From assembly GCF_051014445.1 (NCBI RefSeq), contig NC_135140.1:17105501-17169500 (forward strand): a stretch of DNA of 64,000 nucleotides, read 5' to 3'. The translations under genes and the position numbers were made by a program. This DNA is from Colletes latitarsis. Taxonomy: Eukaryota > Arthropoda > Insecta > Hymenoptera > Colletidae. Shown here piece after piece: positions 36,611-47,605 of this stretch (position 1 is the stretch's first letter; each line of letters begins with the position of its first letter). The notes under the pieces were generated by a model that had not been told where the DNA came from, searched no databases, and worked only from the letters and a program-made list of their open reading frames with translations.

Positions 36611-39469
36611 CGTAGTAGTATTCGAATACCGATATTCGAATGGTAATACTGGACGATCCAGCCTTGGATCATTTGCATCCGACCACGGTGGGCGCGACAC
36701 TCGGTTTGCAGTCGAACGATTCCACGATTCTTTGGCTCTTTGGTCCTTCGTTGGACGAGCTTTTTTTCCTGTTTCCTGGGCGTCGCTCTCGAGGTGTTTC
36801 CACTTTACCCGAGGACCGTTCGATCTTAGAGTCAGTGGACAGTGTTTCAGGTCTGTCCGAGACACAAAGAGGGCGGGGTATTGATCCTCGAGATTGAAGA
36901 GTTTCTGGTTTGCGGATTCGCTGTTCCCGTAGTGTAGAGATTAGAGATTCGTATCATCGGAATTTAAGATTAATGCAAATGATTCTCACCGCGAACGCTT
37001 CTTCGACGATACGATATGTAATTTCACGTTCTACGGAGCAAACTGTCTCCTTCGTAGATCAATCCCGAGACTTGCTAATTTCAAATTAAAGCAAACGATC
37101 CTCCAGTTCCACGGTCGCGCGCGAGTCTCCAAAATTTTATAGAAAATTCAAACGTAAAGCAAACATTCTCGTGGTGACCTCGGGTTCACCGATTCCTCGA
37201 GGTCCCTCCCTCGACGTCGCCGAAAATAAATCTCCCACCACGGAACCGCAATCCCATCGTTCGCCATATCGTTTGAAGACGCCTCGATTCCTACCCCATT
37301 ATTCCCAGTGAAAGACGCGCGTGTCGAAAAATGTAGTTGTCAGCCGTACGATACATTTCCCGTGGCCCGGGTGTATAATCCAAAGAGACCACGAGCGAAA
37401 AAAGAAGCCCAAGGAGCCCGACACGCGGGAAGGGAGGACGGGAGAAGAGTCTTGGCGTCGAGCCACCGACAGAAAAAAAATAACCGGGGGGAGGAGGGTC
37501 GGTCGATCATCGAGGAAACTGGAAATATTTTGACGGCGGGTGGACGGTTGGCAGCTAAATAAAATTCCCCAGATAATTGTCCTTCGGTTCGAACGGCCGC
37601 CATTAATTCGTCTCCGTGGCTGGCGGTGTGTCTCAACATCCTCCGCCGTGTGTCTTCCTTCGAGGCCCCATCCACCCTCCACCGACTCTTTTTTCTCCCC
37701 CCCTTTCCTTTTTATTACCCCTCTGCACCGCCATTTGTCGTACTCTTCCTTTTTGCGTGCCTTTATACGCGTCTTAACCGTTTCGTTTTCTTCCAACGTA
37801 CGTACGTGATTAAAATTATTTTTTAATAGGAAACAATTAATTCCCGGTGTCCGTTCCACGATTTTATAATTTAATCTGTTCGTGTACATTTCTCTTCAGT
37901 AGGAATTAATTTTTCATAACGTCAAACGTCACGTACCGTTTTCAGTCCTTTTAAATATAAAATTTTATTTCAGACTTGTAAAAGTGTACGCAGCCAGGTT
38001 TGTATATTGAATATTTGACCTGCATTTGAAAGTACCGCACAGATCGTTGTAAATCGAATAAAAATATCGACGGTTCGTTTAAATTTTAAATCGAATCGTA
38101 TTAAAATTCATGCACGGATTGTAATTTTTAAAGTTTAATCACGTACGCCGAAGACCGAATAGTTCGCGTCACGCGATGAATATACTTTTTGCTCGATGGA
38201 AAAAAGGATTCAGGACCGAGGGGGGTTAGGACGCGGAGGGCCAAAGATATTTATACAACCGCCCACGCGGTTGCACTTATGGGCCCGCTTCATTCAGTTC
38301 CTCGGGACGATAATCGAGCGACACGGACGGCGATTCCGATCTCGAGTGTCGAGACGACTCGCGTCGCGAACGGATTCTTTCGCGATGAGCGCGCCGGTTT
38401 ATTCGGCGCTGCGTTTATCGCTTCCGGTCTGCGGAACACTCTGGCAGACTGTTCGCGTTAATCACGTTCGCGAACCTAGGGATACGCGCTAAAAAGCGAA
38501 CAAAGTTGAGCCATTTTGTCAAACTCAAAAATGTTAAATTGTTAGACGTTAAATTTCGTCAAATTTGCTCGCGAGAAGAATAATTAAATAATGCAATATA
38601 ATCGTTTAATTGCTCCCGAAACATACAAAGTTTCCCCACGCTGAGAGACACTGCTCCAAAACGATCTAATCCAATCGAAATCCAGATATCAACAATGCAC
38701 GACAGGTGGATCAATTGAAATTATCGACTCCGTCCCCCATCCCTTGGTCCCTACCCCAGCGGGGGAAGGAACGACAACAGAGCACCGCAATCTTGGGAGC
38801 AATTGCAATTTACCTCGAAGAGATAACGGAGAAAAGTACAGAAAAAAAGGAGAAATAAATAAATTTCTAGTACGTGCCATTGGCAACGTGATACGTCGCC
38901 CCGAGATATTTCGCGATCGAGAAACCGCTGGCGTTCGACTTTTATTGGACGCGAGACGATCTACTGGCCGGGTAACCGGGTGAATTGTCGTCAGTGGAGA
39001 ATACCCGACGGGGGTTTTGTCTCCCGGACGAAGCCCGTAAAACCACTGTCGTCGGCGTAATTAAAAATCTAGCTGGCAAACAGGCCCAGTCGATCGACTA
39101 TCCCCCTCCTGCCGCCCCCGCTCTTTCACCAGAATCGGCGCTCGATCGACGACGACAAACAATGCCTTTAAATGGAACGCCGCAATTAAGCCCGGATATT
39201 GCAACGATACGAGAGACGCGGAATTAGTTGAATATCGATGGCACAATTTAGCGGAACTCGAGCGGCGAAGCTATCTCGTCTTTTGTTCCGTTTGTGCATC
39301 TTCGAACGATCTTCCATCGTGGCTGATTCGGGAAGAGGGAGGAATTGGAATTTTTCGTACGTGCGCTCCGCGAAAGGGATATTTATTTCTACACAGATAC
39401 AACGGAAGTTTTTCTGATACACTTCCACGCGTATTTCTCTGCTATTTTTGCGTCTAGTTCTACAAACGG
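36611..39469. other. No gene seen
   Basis: About 37300-37830 is GC- and purine-biased with frames on both strands (196 codons minus at 37299-37889, several plus), a sign of composition rather than coding. The AT-rich part at 37830-38180 and the moderate-GC parts at 38200-39250 show no recognisable exon, repeat or RNA. Confidence 0.5.
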
Positions 39470-42400
39470 TTCTTCAAACTTTCAGAATCTTTATGCAGCT
39501 CAGAGCTTTCAGAATTTTCAGAGATATCAGAACCCTTAAATCCTGCTGAAATGTCAGACTTTTCAGAGCAATCAGAACCCTTAAATCGTTCTAAAATTTC
39601 AGACTTTTCAGAGCATTCAGACTCCCCATACATTTCCATTTTCTCGACCCCTTTGTATACTCATTGTTAGCGTTGCTTGTGCTCCGATTTCAATCCGCAA
39701 TGACCTGTTTTTAACATATTTTACAACGCAACTTCGTAATTTGTCTGAAACAATTTGAACAAAAAACAATTAACGGAACTCCGTGTTTAATATTAAAATC
39801 CGAAAGTATTAACATTATTTTAAATGATTTTATCACAACATAGTGCTCCGGGCGACTTTTCAATTGTGCTTTGCAAATTTTCTGGGCTCAAATAACGCGG
39901 TCGGTGGATAAAATTCACAACCCAAATACGATCACTAATTCAGGGAACGAAGAATGCGCCCATTAAACATCCAACGCATTATTCCGAGAGAAATTCATAC
40001 CCCCTATAGAAAATCCGTTTTCCCTTTTCATCCCCGAATTTCATACAGTGCATAGCAAAGCTAACCGCACGGACCCTTGAAATCTGGCAACAACGACCCT
40101 CTTTCGTGTCGATGCTGCGGCGCGATAATAAATTTATAAAGTACCCAGCCACGTTTCAAAAATCAGAATTGTAAAACGATGATACGACGACGCTTAATTG
40201 GGCTTGGATTGTCACGCACAAATTGGCAGATTCAAACGTTCAAACGTTAACTTACACTGTCAAACAAACTCAAACATTCGAACGATCAACTAGAATTTTT
40301 GAATCATTTAAGTACACGCATTTGAACACTGAGTTAGAACGATTTAAACATTCAATCATATAGCTACAGAGTCAAACATTTAACTGAAATATACTGCATT
40401 CCCAAGAAACGTCGTCGATCATCCATACGGTGAGCTGGAAATATCCACGTAAAATAAATGGGAGAAGCAGTACGAACTTTTTCGTAGATCATGCGTCAAC
40501 AGCCGACGAGGGAGTTTTAATTGCGTTAATTATCGCACGCTTATGCGCGACTGCAGCCTCGTTACAAGATATCGTCGCCTGTTTTCGCGCCGGGACCATC
40601 TTCACGGGCCACTAAATCTCAAATCAACCACTCTGTTTTCGCGCTAGGGTGTTAAATCTTCTGGATCGCGGGGGAGTCTTGCCGGGTGCAGAACAGTTGT
40701 CATCGTTACCGTGTTAGGGTCATCGGATTTCTTCTTTCCCCGGTGTCTGAAGGTCGGGGAATTGTTGTATTTTGGTAATGACGCGTTAAATTAGCTGTGC
40801 AACGTTCGAACGTCGCGCGACGGACGCGTGATGGGCTATTAGCTAGGCTGCTAAGTTTAGATCGTCGTCGATCAACAAGATTTTACGCACAGGATTCCAT
40901 TTTGCCTGTCAGACGTCCAGGCTATCCTGTCAGACAACTTTCTACCCCGTTGACATAATGACTGACAATTAATTACGCGGAATACTCGTACAGGAAATTG
41001 GTAGAATACATTAAACTGGCTTACTGATAGCTTTTCAGAACATTCAGACTGTTCTGAACTTCTTACGCTTTTCAGAGTTATGGAACTATCTATTTTCAGA
41101 CTATTCAGAACCTTCAAGCAATTCAGAAAAGGCTGAATTTTCTGAATATTCGGGATCTTTCAGATGTTCAGTCGTTTCATAAATATCAGACTTCTCACAG
41201 TTCCTGAAACTCTCAGAATAACTGTGTTCTTGAAACTGTCGGAGATATTTCACCCGTAAAAATTTCCTTGTTGTTCGCCTCTATAAAAATTGTATAGGGT
41301 AACAATTATTTTCAGTTACAAGTAACAGTTATAAGCGACCGAAATTTTGTTTTGTTACCGATAACAATTATTGATAAGGGAAATCCATTTCGGTTGTACG
41401 TAACAGTTATTGACGAGAAAAATTTATTTTCACATAGCTGTTACACCGAAGCGATTCGTTTTACTCTGGTCGTTCCTGCTATGATTCGTTTTGCGTCATT
41501 GATACTGGTTATCACTAAAATACAACCAAACGTCGTGCCAGTGGCAATTGTAAAATATAAACCACAACGTGGAAAATAATTTAGTCGGTCGAATAAATTT
41601 CTCTCGTCGATAATGGCTATCGACATGGAGAAAGAAACTTTCGTCATAAATGACGATCGTGGTCAAGAAGTTTGGAAGCAGATACTTTTGTTTAAAATTA
41701 GCTTTACGATTATTATCGTAGAATTGAGTAACGAACGGCTGTTCGATAACTGTTGTTCCCGATAAAACCGGTGAAATTTCGTTCGTACGATGCGTGGGTC
41801 CAATTACAGGGATCGCGAAGTTCGCAACAAGGGACTCCATACTTCTCCGTTCGACTGGCAAGTAATTCAGTTACAGAGGAGCGGGTTTAAACCGCCAAAA
41901 GTTATCCACGGTTGTCGCTCGCAGGCACGCGACACGGAGCGAATTCGATTTTCCGGCGAAAAGAGCCCCGTGGAACACACAGTTGTCGTTGAACGACAGG
42001 CAGAAAAAGACCGGGGGATCGCGGTAATATCATCCCGCGAAACAAAACGACGGTACTCGTTACGATCGCCGCGGTGTGAATTTCTTGAAAGGTTCTCGTC
42101 CGTCGGCGGGACAGGCGTGAATGATATTCTGAAAAGCCGTTTGAGACACGAGGGTGGCAAAGACGCCGGCCGGATCGCAGCGTCAGTGAATTACATTGAA
42201 GAACCCCGGCTGAATGACAGCATTTATCCGCTCGTAAGCCACAGGGACGCGCGGATGTGGAATAACCCGGCGAATAAACGGGGAACCGTGTATGCGTATA
42301 CCTGGTGAAATTTCCCCCTTGCTGGTTTAACGGGATTGCGCACGGAAAATAGAGCAAAGTACGACGGCCCGTGTACGGCGACCCGGTTTAAGTGGATTAT

Positions 42401-42760
42401 AACAAATTACGCGTATTAAATGCCGGCCCGCGCCGGCTCGCTTGCGAAATCCTCATTGATTCCTTTGCTGTTTCGACTCCGCGCGCGTGTTCGCGACGGG
42501 GCCCGTTCGGACAATGGATAGGGTCGCGCGAAGGTGGCTAAATAATGCATGAAACGGAATGACGCTGCATGAAAGTCCGATGTCGACTGCGGATTAAGCC
42601 CCGCGTTGCTGCCCGTTTATCTTTCAGTTTTTCTGACAAAGCGTTCCTGAATAATGGATCATCCGATGCATGGTTTGGATAATATAAACGCTATTGAGAA
42701 CGATCGTACGCGGATGACGCGCAAATATCCGAGTAATTAAATTCGTTCACTTTCTCCTGT

Positions 42761-42940
42761 GGACCTTATCCGCGTTCTGATCACTCGGAACTTTCAGACC
42801 TTTCAGAATGTTTCAGGGCTTTCAGAATTATCTGAATCGACTGGCGGACCTTATCTGAGTTCTGATCGCTCGGAACGTTCAGACCTTTCAGAATGTTTAA
42901 GGGCTTTCAGTGTTTTCAGAATTATCTGAATTTTCCATGA
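42761..42940 (+). repeat. 85-bp tandem duplication
   Basis: Two units start GGACCTTATC at 42761 and 42846 (period 85). Both continue GTTCTGATC-CTCGGAAC, TTCAGACCTTTCAGAATGTTT, GGGCTTTCAG and ATTATCTGAAT. The second unit carries a short insertion (TGTTTTCAG). It shows how the TTCAGA tract grows by local duplication. Confidence 0.8.
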
Positions 42941-45035
42941 ATTATGTATCATTGTAGAAAAGAAGGGTCTTTATCGAGAAGGTTGATGCGTAAATGTCTG
43001 TTTCCTTTGTCATATTCTATAAAAAGATTTGTTTTCTATTAATTTCTAAATAATATGTTCGTGGGAAACTGTGTCTTATTATTAAAAATAGCAGAAACAG
43101 TCGGGGTTGTCTGATTTGCAAGGGACAGCCTGTTTATTTAGATATATCGACATTATTTTAGTTTCAGTTCCACTAGACACGTGTAATTTCTTGCATGGCT
43201 GACCAAACGTTTATTTTTCGTCGTCGGTCTAGTATGTAGATACAAGTCCGATATGTAAATTTAATTATAATCTGTTTCTCGTGCTCCGACTCAGTACTGT
43301 GATCCTATCGATTCCATACGTCCCTTTTAACTTGTTATATAATAATGTTTAGAAATTCATGCACTTCCTACTGAGGAGGACTGTTATTACGGTTGAGAAC
43401 TATTCAGAATTGCTAAAAATACGAGACTTTTCGATACTATTGACACGTTTTGTAACATACAGACTCTTCAAAACTTCCTACCATTTCAGAATATTCAATG
43501 TTTTCGGTACTTCCAGACTTTTCAACATTTCTGGACTGTTTGCAACGTACAAAAGATTTCTACTTCTCTGATCACTCTTCCCCTTCAGAGTATTCGAACT
43601 TCTCAGATTTTTACCTTAATCTTGCAGACTTTTCAGAACTATCCAGGCCCATTCAGACTCTTCTCATGCATTTACTTTAATCTTGCAGACTTTTCAGAAC
43701 TATTCAGACCTATTCAGACTCTTTTCACACGTTTCATGCGTACAAACTTCTCGTTTTCGAGTGCTTTTGATGCCAGTTATAATACGAATTCGAATACAAA
43801 AGGAATTATTGCCTGTTGCTGATCACAATTTCGTGTTCAAAACGAAAGATCTGTATACAGGTGGTCCTGGATGAATAATTCCTTGCAAGCGTCGAAGCAT
43901 TCATCGACCGTGGAAATATGTTGAATGGTGCCGGAGTTTATTAGGCGGAACTAACGCACGGTTAATTGCGAGTAACGTGTTACTCGAGTGGATACGTCGA
44001 TACTGCAATATTATGCATAATGACGGCGATCATTCACGGAAAATGGTTGTGCGACACTCCGTGTTATCTCCTCGCATGATTACGCTTCGCCACCGTGTCG
44101 AGTCGCTGAAAGAAAAAGACGATCGCGTGTCGTCCCAAGCTTGTTACTCAGTTTCCATACACGGTAGTTAAGTTTCATAACCGTCGATCCTCTTATCGAC
44201 TGTCTGGACGCTGCTATTTTAAAATAACTTCGTGTCTCGAGAGAAATCCATTTATATTTAACCGCTGTCGCGTATATTTATCCCCCCAGATAATGAATAA
44301 CGAACATGGTTTTATCTAAATAAACTATCACCGTGTCACTGATCATTTTTACCTAAACTAATTTTATCTAGGCAATTATATAGATGATTTTTTCGAAATT
44401 ATTCGAGTAATGCCCAGCCCCACGTTTAACCAGTAGCATGGGGGCATTTGCAAGCGTAAAAATTTCTCAGAAAATGGTTTCACGTTATTCAGGGAATGCT
44501 CGGAAGCAGATAACGTTCCTTAGGACTATCGCGACAGGTTGCGTAAGCCGCTTAACCATTTAATGCTAGAACACGCATTCGGAAGTGGCGAACCCCGTGT
44601 ACCAGATCATAATGCGATTAGACTCGTGTTTTCTCCACGGCGTACCGCTCTCCTGCATTCACGCAAGCATATATATTCGTTCCAAAAATACTGAACACGA
44701 GGCTTGGAGTAGACTCTGTCGAGCGATAGAACCCGTATCAAATTTATCAAATGACGCAATTTATATTGCACGAAGCCTATAAAGATCGCACTCGATAAGG
44801 AATTATTGTGAACTGTCGGACACCGACTTTGATGGAATTTTCCACGAATGTTGTTTCAGCCTAATCAATATACTGGATTCTGTTACTGTCACTCTTCAAC
44901 AGTAAGCGAGAAACCACTTTATTTACTCCTACATAATTTTTAATTCATAAAAGGCGTTGAACAATTCCGAAAACTAAACTTGAAGTCCACTTAGAAGCAA
45001 TCTCTTCACCGAGTACATATCTATCTTTTCAGATA

Positions 45036-45165
45036 TGTGTGTTGCAACCGTGACTGTTGCTCGTGGACTCTCTCCAAGATTCAACAAGTCCGTCGATTTC
45101 GCGATAAAATATCGTCGACGGTACGCTTTATCTCGCGAAGAAGCATCCTTCGGGAGAATGAGAAA
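45036..45165 (+). repeat. Direct duplication, copy 1
   Basis: GTGACTGTTGCTCGTGGA, then CCAAGATTCAACAAGTCCG and TCGCGATAAA, match the segment at 45555-45690 about 517 bp downstream. The best-conserved part is about 65 bp, and similarity weakens past the CGTCG words. Both strands are open through it in both copies (TVTVARG and PRFNKS on plus, DLLNLG and SPRATVTV on minus), so open frames do not tell which strand, if either, codes. It matches no domain known to me. Confidence 0.7.
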
Positions 45166-45554
45166 CACCCAGGACAATTTCAAAACTTTTCCTATCGTCC
45201 AAACTTTCAGAACTACTAGATTTTTTAAAGTTCCAGGCCTATCAGGCATTTCCAGGCTTCCCAGAGCTTTCTGAAACCTGTCAGTTCGGTCAGTCTCTGA
45301 AACGTTTCAGTATTTTCAGACATTCAGAGCTATCAGACTTTCCCAGTATGTTCAGACCTAACTCAGGCTATTCAGAGCACTCCGAATTTAGGAGCTTGTG
45401 TGCTTTTCAGAACTTTCAGGAATTTCAGGATTTTCAGAGCTATCAGACTTCGCAATACTCGTCAGAAATTTTCGAATTTTTATCGAATCCTATCCACTGG
45501 GAGCCTGGAATGATTGCCAGTATAACTCGTCGTTTCGAAGTACTTTTGGCGAAA

Positions 45555-45690
45555 CTGTGACTGTTGCTCGTGGAGACTTTCCAAGATTCAACAAGTCCGC
45601 CGATGTCGCGATAAAGCGTCGCCGCCTTCGTTCCGACGGGACACGCTTTGTTTCACTAAGGAGTACCCTCTGGGAAGAACGAAGAAAGCT
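45555..45690 (+). repeat. Direct duplication, copy 2
   Basis: Partner of 45036-45165. Within the ~65-bp core only about eight bases differ, while the DNA between and around the copies is unrelated, made of TTCAGA words. The core looks either recently duplicated or constrained. The plus frame at 45398-45919 (173 codons) runs through it but also through the word repeat upstream, which argues against coding. Confidence 0.65.
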
Positions 45691-47265
45691 TTCGGTAGCT
45701 CGATCGAAGCTTTTCACGACGCGTCCCGCCCGGTTCACGGTGACATTAACAAATATGTTAAGCGCCGAAACACAAATCGTCGGAGTAATTGCTCGCGGAA
45801 GAGAAATGGCCAGTGACAAGGCGAAGAGTAAAGTAAACACGTCCGGGACGTTCGTTCAAACACCGCCCCCGTTCGCTCGTCAAACAGCCAAGACATGGAC
45901 TACTTTGTATAAATACTAACGGCGTAACCGGAATTCATCGCTGGCTAATCTGTTTGCGTAACATTGTTTTAGTTAACGCCCAGCGTGTTTGCGCGGAGAC
46001 GGTTTTTGGCTTCGCCGGGAGCCAGTAACCGCGAAGAACTGGGTTTCTTCCCTCTGTTTGGATTCCTGATTCTTTCAGCGGATGAAATTTAGCTCTTTCG
46101 ATATTTACAGATCCTTAAAAGAATTTTTTTTATCCTAAGTCAATTTTCTAGCGTGCTTGTTTCTACATAATCATTTTATATCCACACGAAAGCATCGCCA
46201 ATGCACGGGTGACCTTTTTCCGCCGAGAATGTGCAGTTTCAAAAAACTCAAATTTGGTACGAGTAAACGCAATTCAACTATAGTCGTGTTGGTACTCGTT
46301 TTCATCGAGAGAACCTCAACAATTTGTTAAAACCGCTCTTGTAATGCCTAATGTGACAAAAATTCCGTACTTCTATAACGGCGAGACTGCCATTCCGTGT
46401 TTCTTTCAGTTATCCGAGCATCGGTGTACATAGCACGGCGCCGGGTAATCGAAGTGCGAGAAGAGTGGCGGAACGACTCGATTATCCACGAAAATCGGTG
46501 CTAATTTCGCGCGTTAATGGTGAACAGGCTCGTTCCCCCTCCCCCTGTGCGTGTATTCGCCGTATACGGCGGTGCAATCGGCCACCGTCGAGCACGCAAC
46601 ACGTATTTGCGAACGCGTACGAAACCGATGCCCACAGTTCCCTATTTTTTTCGTTCCGCGAACGAGCCGCATGCAGGACACTGATTGCAATAAATTGCCG
46701 TGCGTTTGTTCGCGTGCCACGACGCGCCCCACCCACGGGGAGTGGGCGGTGGGGGGTGGTTCCGCCCTCCTCGGTCGATAGCGCCTTCCGCGCGGGATTC
46801 AATTTGGCGAAATTATCCTTTTCTTGTTCGGGAAGTAATTTCATAGAACGACGGATCGATAATTGCCGAGACTACGTGGCGGGGGCACCCGGTTTTAGGT
46901 AAATGCAACGCTGATTGCGGTAAGTTCATTAACCCTTCGGCGGCTAGGGGTGTGTATAAAATTGCTACTCTTGCGTCTGAGAGGGCGAGACGCCCGGGCT
47001 CGGAATCGTCGAGTTTGCAGCCGCCCGGAGGGGTGTGTCCTTGGCTCTAACCTGAAAGAACGAAATTCGTTTTCCCATGAAACAAGGGGATGTAAACTGT
47101 CGTTTCGAAACCACGCTCCAGAGAATTGTAATCGGCCGCGTTAACAAGCCTCCGGGTCTTTCGTTCCGGGAACCGCTAACTACCCTTTCGCGACACGGGA
47201 TTCGTTTCTTCGAGACCACCGCATCTATTTTGAAACGAATACTCGGGTAGAAACAAAGGGGGATG
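45691..47265. other. No gene seen
   Basis: About 46440-46780 is GC-rich with long frames on both strands (145 codons plus, 120 minus) that overlap each other and contain no recognised domain. The AT-rich part at 46080-46360 and the remainder hold no detected repeat or RNA. Confidence 0.5.
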
Positions 47266-47605
47266 CTTCTTCGCGTAAAAATAGATGAAAAACGTGGGAT
47301 ACAATTTTTTTGTACTGTGATTCGTTCTCGAGAAAAACGAGCTTGTTTATTTTTGGGGCACGCTGGAAGGTAATTGATACTTGATCGTAGTAAGATTGTT
47401 TTCGACTATGTTATTGTCTTCTAGCAGTCTCCATTAATTCCTTTGCAAGCACAAACGTAGGTAAAAATAATAAATAATATTTTCCAAGTCACAGCCAGTA
47501 TCACGCGTGCCCCAAAAACTTTTGAAATCAATTTTCTCCGTGACGAAGCCTCGTACGAACAAATTCTATTCCACGTGTTCGATTCATTTTTACGCACAGA
47601 TAAAC
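47266..47605. mobile_element. Foldback element, family II, copy 2
   Basis: Inverted arms lie at about 47272-47363 and 47505-47596. Both read GCGTAAAAAT from the outer end and GGGGCACGC at the inner end when oriented alike. Each arm matches the arms of the element at 31001-31340 (CACG or ACAG, ACAATTT, TTCGT, GAGAAAA words). By eye the ~140-bp loop does not resemble the loop of that copy. No protein is encoded and no TSD was identified. Confidence 0.7.

Larger units (their letters stand above)
39470..45460 (+). repeat. Plus-strand TTCAGA-enriched tract (several clusters)
   Basis: TTCAGA occurs about 35 times on the plus strand by my reading, against one or two expected for a hexamer in 6 kb. 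It lies in clusters at 39470-39620, 41030-41180, 42785-42935, 43400-43740 and 45020-45460. Typical phrases are GACTTTTCAGAACTATTCAG and CTTTCAGAATTATCTGAA. The complement TCTGAA is much rarer, so the tract has strand polarity. Between clusters are ordinary segments with no recognised gene (39640-41000, 41190-42760, 42960-43390, 43750-45010). About 41295-41435 contains three rough ~38-bp repeats with GTAACAGTTATTGA-like words. Confidence 0.65.

Noticed and set aside
37299..37889. 196-codon minus-strand frame as a coding exon
   Set aside because: Purine-biased DNA with several simultaneously open frames on both strands and no domain.
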